Assembly: GCA_028708485.1 (NCBI GenBank)
Contig: JAQVYZ010000029.1
Span: 1-8,499, forward strand
Reading direction: 5' to 3'
DNA from: Caldisericia bacterium
GTDB lineage: Bacteria; Caldisericota; Caldisericia; UBA6126
Length of the DNA: 8,499 bases
The notes under the pieces were generated by a model. The model did not search any database, was not told where the DNA came from, and saw nothing but the letters and a program-made list of their open reading frames with translations. Made by a program: the position numbers and the translations under genes. Shown one piece after another: positions 5,978 through 8,499 of the stretch (the stretch's first letter is position 1; each line of letters begins with the position of its first letter).

Positions 5978-6960
5978 TTCGAATAGCCATTGACGTTCCC
6001 GGGGGTGATTTGCCTGCAGTCGAACGTCTTAATGGTTGTTTCTTGGCTTACCGGGAAGAGCCGGCTCTTTTTTTTCATCTTTTTGGTGACTCAGCATTGA
6101 TTCAATCTTCTTTGAATTCGATTCCATTGCCTTCCAGTCATTATTCAATGACTCATACCACCAGTGTGATTGAAATGGGAGAATCTCCTTCCCATATCCT
6201 GAAACAAAAAAAAGACTCCTCCATGGCAAAAGCCATCCTTTCCGTAAAAAACGGCGAATCTCAGGCGATACTGAGTGCAGGCAATACAGGGGCACAAATG
6301 GCCGGTTCATTATTCTTTTTAGGCAGAATCGCCTCCGTCGAGAGACCCTCCATCGCCATTGCTTTTCCTACTTTAACCGGTATTTCATTGCTGATTGATG
6401 GTGGAGCCAATGCCGATTCAAAACCGGAGCATTTATTGGAGTCTGCGAGATTAGGAGTGATTTATGCAGAGCATATTCTCCATTATTCTCACCCAAAGGT
6501 TGGATTGATCAATAATGGCACAGAAGAAGAAAAAGGAAGCCAACTAACCAAATCTGCTTATGTTTTGTTGAAAAACCAGCTTCCTCAATTCATTGGTTTT
6601 GTCGAAGGGAGGGATCTATTTTCGGGGAATATTCAAGTTTTTATTACAGACGGATTCACCGGTAATGTGATTTTAAAGACCATTGAAGGAACTTCATCCA
6701 GTCTTTTCCAATTAATCAAGCAAGAGGTAAGCCGATCATTCTCAGGTAAGATTGGCGCCATATTGCTGAAAAAGAGTTTTCGATCTTTGAAAAAAAGGAT
6801 GGATTACCGCTCTTATGGAGGAGCTCCGCTTTTAGGTGTTAACGGCATCTCAATTATTTGCCATGGCAGTTCTGACGCTATCGCGATCAAAAATGCGATT
6901 CTAAAGGCAAAAGAGATGATTCAGATGGATTGGTTAACGAAAATCTCCAAGGCGAATTAA
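5974..6960 (+). CDS. plsX: Phosphate acyltransferase PlsX
   Basis: PlsX makes acyl-phosphate from acyl-ACP and phosphate at the membrane surface, feeding PlsY for the first acylation of glycerol-3-phosphate. At 328 residues it is the normal length. Motifs: AILSAGNTGAQMAG, LLIDGGANADSKPEHLL, VGLINNGTEEEKGSQL, FVEGRDLFSGNIQVFITDGFTGNVILKTIEG, and the C-terminal RMDYRSYGGAPLLGVNGISIICHGSSDAIAIKNAI. The N-terminal signature is IDVPGGD (residues 6-12) where the family usually has DAMGGD with AP soon after, an unusual change. The start is TTG at 5974, overlapping the rpmF stop (TTGA), with AAGGA about 6 bases upstream in the rpmF end; translation is probably coupled. fabD, fabH or fabG genes, which often follow plsX, are absent; the tmRNA gene comes next. 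Confidence 0.96.
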   Translation: MIRIAIDVPGGDLPAVERLNGCFLAYREEPALFFHLFGDSALIQSSLNSIPLPSSHYSMTHTTSVIEMGESPSHILKQKKDSSMAKAILSVKNGESQAILSAGNTGAQMAGSLFFLGRIASVERPSIAIAFPTLTGISLLIDGGANADSKPEHLLESARLGVIYAEHILHYSHPKVGLINNGTEEEKGSQLTKSAYVLLKNQLPQFIGFVEGRDLFSGNIQVFITDGFTGNVILKTIEGTSSSLFQLIKQEVSRSFSGKIGAILLKKSFRSLKKRMDYRSYGGAPLLGVNGISIICHGSSDAIAIKNAILKAKEMIQMDWLTKISKAN

Positions 6961-6988
6961 AAAAATGCATTTCTCAATATTTTTTTTG

Positions 6989-6994
6989 TATACT
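6989..6994 (+). promoter_or_regulatory. Candidate -10 element for the tmRNA gene
   Basis: TATACT lies 28 bases before the mature tmRNA 5' end, which would give a precursor leader of about 20 bases for RNase P to remove. No good -35 is seen at 17-18 bases. The 61 bases between plsX and tmRNA also contain AAATGCATTT and a run of eight T (6980-6987), which could be a weak terminator for plsX. Confidence 0.3.
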
Positions 6995-7021
6995 AATTAG
7001 GTGATTGTTCTTTGAAAACTT

Positions 7022-7368
7022 GGGGGTGTATTTGGTTTCGACATAATGGGTTGCATAGCATAGGCAAGCCGAGGATGGTACTTGGCCTCGTAAATCTTGT
7101 ACCAACAAACAAAAGCCAATTATAATTACAACTTAGCAGTAGCTTAACTGCTTCGATTTAGCGGCTGTCCCTTTCTACGGTTACTAAGTCGACGACTCAG
7201 AAAGGTTCCGCTGTATTTTGTCAGAAGGTACTTCGGAATGATTATTCTGGCATCTCTGTCCGATTGTTTGCTGATTTGGCCGGATAGAGTACAAAATCAG
7301 TAAAGCTTGTAATTCCTAGTTATGTTGCTGATTATTGGACACGGGTTCGACTCCCGTCACCTCCACCA
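7022..7368 (+). ncRNA. ssrA: Transfer-messenger RNA (tmRNA), one-piece
   Basis: This RNA frees stalled ribosomes and adds a degradation tag to the broken protein, working with SmpB. The ends form the tRNA-like domain: GGGGGTG (7022-7028) pairs with CACCTCC (7358-7364) with one G-U, then A and an encoded CCA (7366-7368). The T arm is ACGGG-TTCGACT-CCCGT (7341-7357), and GGTTTCGACA near the 5' end is the conserved tmRNA signature. A first pseudoknot is visible from CGAGG (7070-7074) with CCTCG (7086-7090) interlocked with TGGTAC (7076-7081) and GTACCA (7099-7104). The tag frame starts at GCC 7115 and stops at TAA 7145-7147. The helix after the tag is AGCAGT (7135-7140) with ACTGCT (7147-7152), holding the stop in its loop. 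The length of 347 bases is normal. It is not a two-piece form. Confidence 0.97.
7115..7147 (+). other. tmRNA proteolysis-tag reading frame (ANYNYNLAVA)
   Basis: From the resume codon GCC the frame reads ANYNYNLAVA and stops at TAA. With the alanine carried by the tmRNA, the full tag would be AANYNYNLAVA. Most tags that I know end in LAA, so the valine in the third position from the end of LAVA is unusual. The resume codon is assigned by analogy: a GCN codon after an A-rich stretch, ten codons long, with the stop in the following hairpin. Confidence 0.88.
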
Positions 7369-7392
7369 TTTATTCTTAAAGGATTATGCAAT

Positions 7393-8154
7393 ATGCCAAA
7401 AGTAATTTCTATCGCGAACCAGAAGGGTGGTGTTGGAAAAACCACTACTGCCATTAATTTAGCCGCTTTTTTATCCAGGGAAGGAAAAAAAGTTCTGTTA
7501 ATTGATTTGGACATTCAGGGAAATGCCACCACAGGTATGGGTATCAAAAGAAGCGGATTGCAACATTGTGTTTATAATATGCTGATTGGGGAAAAAACAC
7601 CTTACGACATTATTCAGAAAACAGAATACGATAATCTCTTTATCCTTCCCTCCACAATCAACCTAGCCGGCGCAGAAGTGGAATTAATCCAACATCAGGA
7701 CCGAGAAAGCTTTTTAAATATGGCGCTGTTAAAAATTAAAGATGAGTTTGATTTTATCTTTATTGACTGCCCGCCTTCACTGGGTTTAATTACCATAAAT
7801 GCCTTATGTGCTTCCGACAGCGTGATCATTCCTCTACAATGCGAATACTATGCTTTGGAAGGGCTAACTTCGTTTTTGAATACTTTTTCTCTCGTTCAAA
7901 GAAAATTCAATCAATCCTTGAAAATTGAAGGCATTTTACTGACCATGTATGATTCTCATACCTCTCTTTCACAGCAGGTATCTCAGGAAGTGATCAATTA
8001 TTTTAAAAATCAGGTATTTGATACTATTATTCCAAGGAACGTAAGATTGAGTGAGGCTCCCTCGTATGGAAAACCGATCATTTACTATGATCCTACTTCA
8101 AAAGGGGCGGAAGCATACAAAAAATTATCCAGGGAGTTATTAACTCATGAATAA
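7393..8154 (+). CDS. parA: Chromosome partitioning ATPase ParA (Soj-like)
   Basis: This 253-residue protein is the size of chromosomal Soj/ParA, a Walker ATPase that binds DNA as an ATP dimer and is stimulated by ParB to help segregate origins and, in some species, tune DnaA. The deviant Walker A KGGVGKTT spans residues 11-18, with G12 and K16 in the positions studied in B. subtilis Soj, and D40 follows in LLIDLDIQGN. The family normally has LDPQGN, so I41 is a small deviation. The Walker B FIDCPPSLGLITINAL and the C-terminal IIPRNVRLSEAPSYGKPIIYYDPTSKGAEAY block are standard. There is no N-terminal helix-turn-helix, as in chromosomal rather than type Ia plasmid ParA. The ATG has AAAGGA 9 bases upstream and lies 24 bases after tmRNA. 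parB overlaps its end. Confidence 0.97.
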   Translation: MPKVISIANQKGGVGKTTTAINLAAFLSREGKKVLLIDLDIQGNATTGMGIKRSGLQHCVYNMLIGEKTPYDIIQKTEYDNLFILPSTINLAGAEVELIQHQDRESFLNMALLKIKDEFDFIFIDCPPSLGLITINALCASDSVIIPLQCEYYALEGLTSFLNTFSLVQRKFNQSLKIEGILLTMYDSHTSLSQQVSQEVINYFKNQVFDTIIPRNVRLSEAPSYGKPIIYYDPTSKGAEAYKKLSRELLTHE

Positions 8155-8499
8155 AAAATTCGGTCTTGGAAAAGGGATTAACGCCTTAATTGAAGACTAT
8201 ACGACCGGATCCACTATTAACGATATAGATATAGGGCTCATTAAAGAATCTCCTTTCCAACCCAGGAAATACTATAACGATGACTCCCTGTCAGAGTTAG
8301 TCCAATCCATTAAAGAAAATGGATTGATCGAGCCTTTAGTGGTAAGAAGAGTGGACAATACATATGAGCTGATTGCCGGTCACAGACGATTAAGAGCTTT
8401 ACAAATTCTTGAGCAGCCAAATGCACCGGTTTATATTATTGGGGCTTCCGATAAACAAGCTGCCCAATTATCCATTATTGAAAATGTTCAGCGAAAAGA
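8147..8499 (+). CDS. parB: Chromosome partitioning protein ParB (Spo0J-like), N-terminal part
   Basis: This is the first 117 codons of ParB, the CTP-dependent clamp that loads at parS sites; the frame is open to the right edge. It begins MNKKFGLGKGINALIED, the usual ParB start that carries the ParA-stimulating tail. Next come the box 1 region SPFQPRKYYNDDSLSELVQSIKENGLIEPLVVR and the nucleotide-binding motif AGHRRLRAL (from residue 77), and the window ends at IIENVQRKR, the ENxxR box. The family norm is GERR, so His79 replaces the usual glutamate. The ATG overlaps the parA stop as ATGAATAA, with AGGGAG about 11 bases upstream, so the two are translated together. The DNA-binding helix-turn-helix and C-terminal dimer domain lie outside the window. 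No parS palindrome is seen in this window. Confidence 0.95.
   Translation, partial: MNKKFGLGKGINALIEDYTTGSTINDIDIGLIKESPFQPRKYYNDDSLSELVQSIKENGLIEPLVVRRVDNTYELIAGHRRLRALQILEQPNAPVYIIGASDKQAAQLSIIENVQRK

Noticed and set aside
7332..7514. Minus-strand open frame across the tmRNA 3' end and parA start
   Set aside because: The tail GGGDGSRTRVQ is the reverse reading of the T arm and acceptor stem, a well-known false protein call next to tRNA and tmRNA genes.
4553..8154. Identical ATGAATAA overlaps at purM/membrane protein and parA/parB
   Set aside because: An ATG overlapping a TAA within eight bases is an easy chance outcome of coupled genes, and two cases are not evidence of a shared signal.

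Overview
The window reads as an ordinary chromosomal segment of a low-GC bacterium (roughly 40% GC by eye). L32, PlsX, tmRNA and ParAB are all bacterial. The split glycine decarboxylase (GcvPA/GcvPB), the paired copper-amine-oxidase-like stalk modules on a secreted protein, strong AAGGAG-type ribosome binding sites and tight gene packing suggest a Firmicutes-like organism or a deep-branching low-GC lineage such as Atribacterota. The PurM protein has the look of the archaeal or thermophile branch of that family, which favours a deep-branching lineage or a past transfer. I cannot assign a taxon from sequence alone.

Layout: (1) 1-1798, minus strand: the glycine cleavage cluster gcvH-gcvPA-gcvPB, tightly packed, with gcvPB running off the left edge after 20 codons. 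gcvT is not next to it in this window. (2) 1799-1903: a short divergent promoter region in which two back-to-back promoters appear to interleave. (3) 1904-4057, plus strand: a 717-residue secreted protein with a probable beta-propeller body and two C-terminal stalk-type modules. (4) 4093-5617, minus strand: purM followed by a small membrane-anchored protein whose start overlaps the purM stop. (5) 5618-5776: a second divergent promoter region with good promoters on both strands and two inverted repeats. (6) 5777-6960, plus strand: rpmF-plsX, coupled by a TTGA overlap. (7) 7022-7368: a complete one-piece tmRNA gene (ssrA) with encoded CCA and an unusual tag ending in -LAVA. (8) 7393-8499: parA-parB, with parB cut by the right edge; parA begins 24 bases after the tmRNA 3' end with no visible terminator between them.

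Functionally these are housekeeping genes: one-carbon and glycine metabolism, purine synthesis, ribosome and phospholipid synthesis, ribosome rescue and chromosome segregation. No mobile element, CRISPR array or defence system is visible. The less ordinary points are the uncharacterised secreted protein, the archaeal-like PurM, the ssrA-parAB arrangement, the -LAVA degron, the GHRR variant of the ParB nucleotide-binding motif, and inverted repeats at the purM and rpmF promoters.
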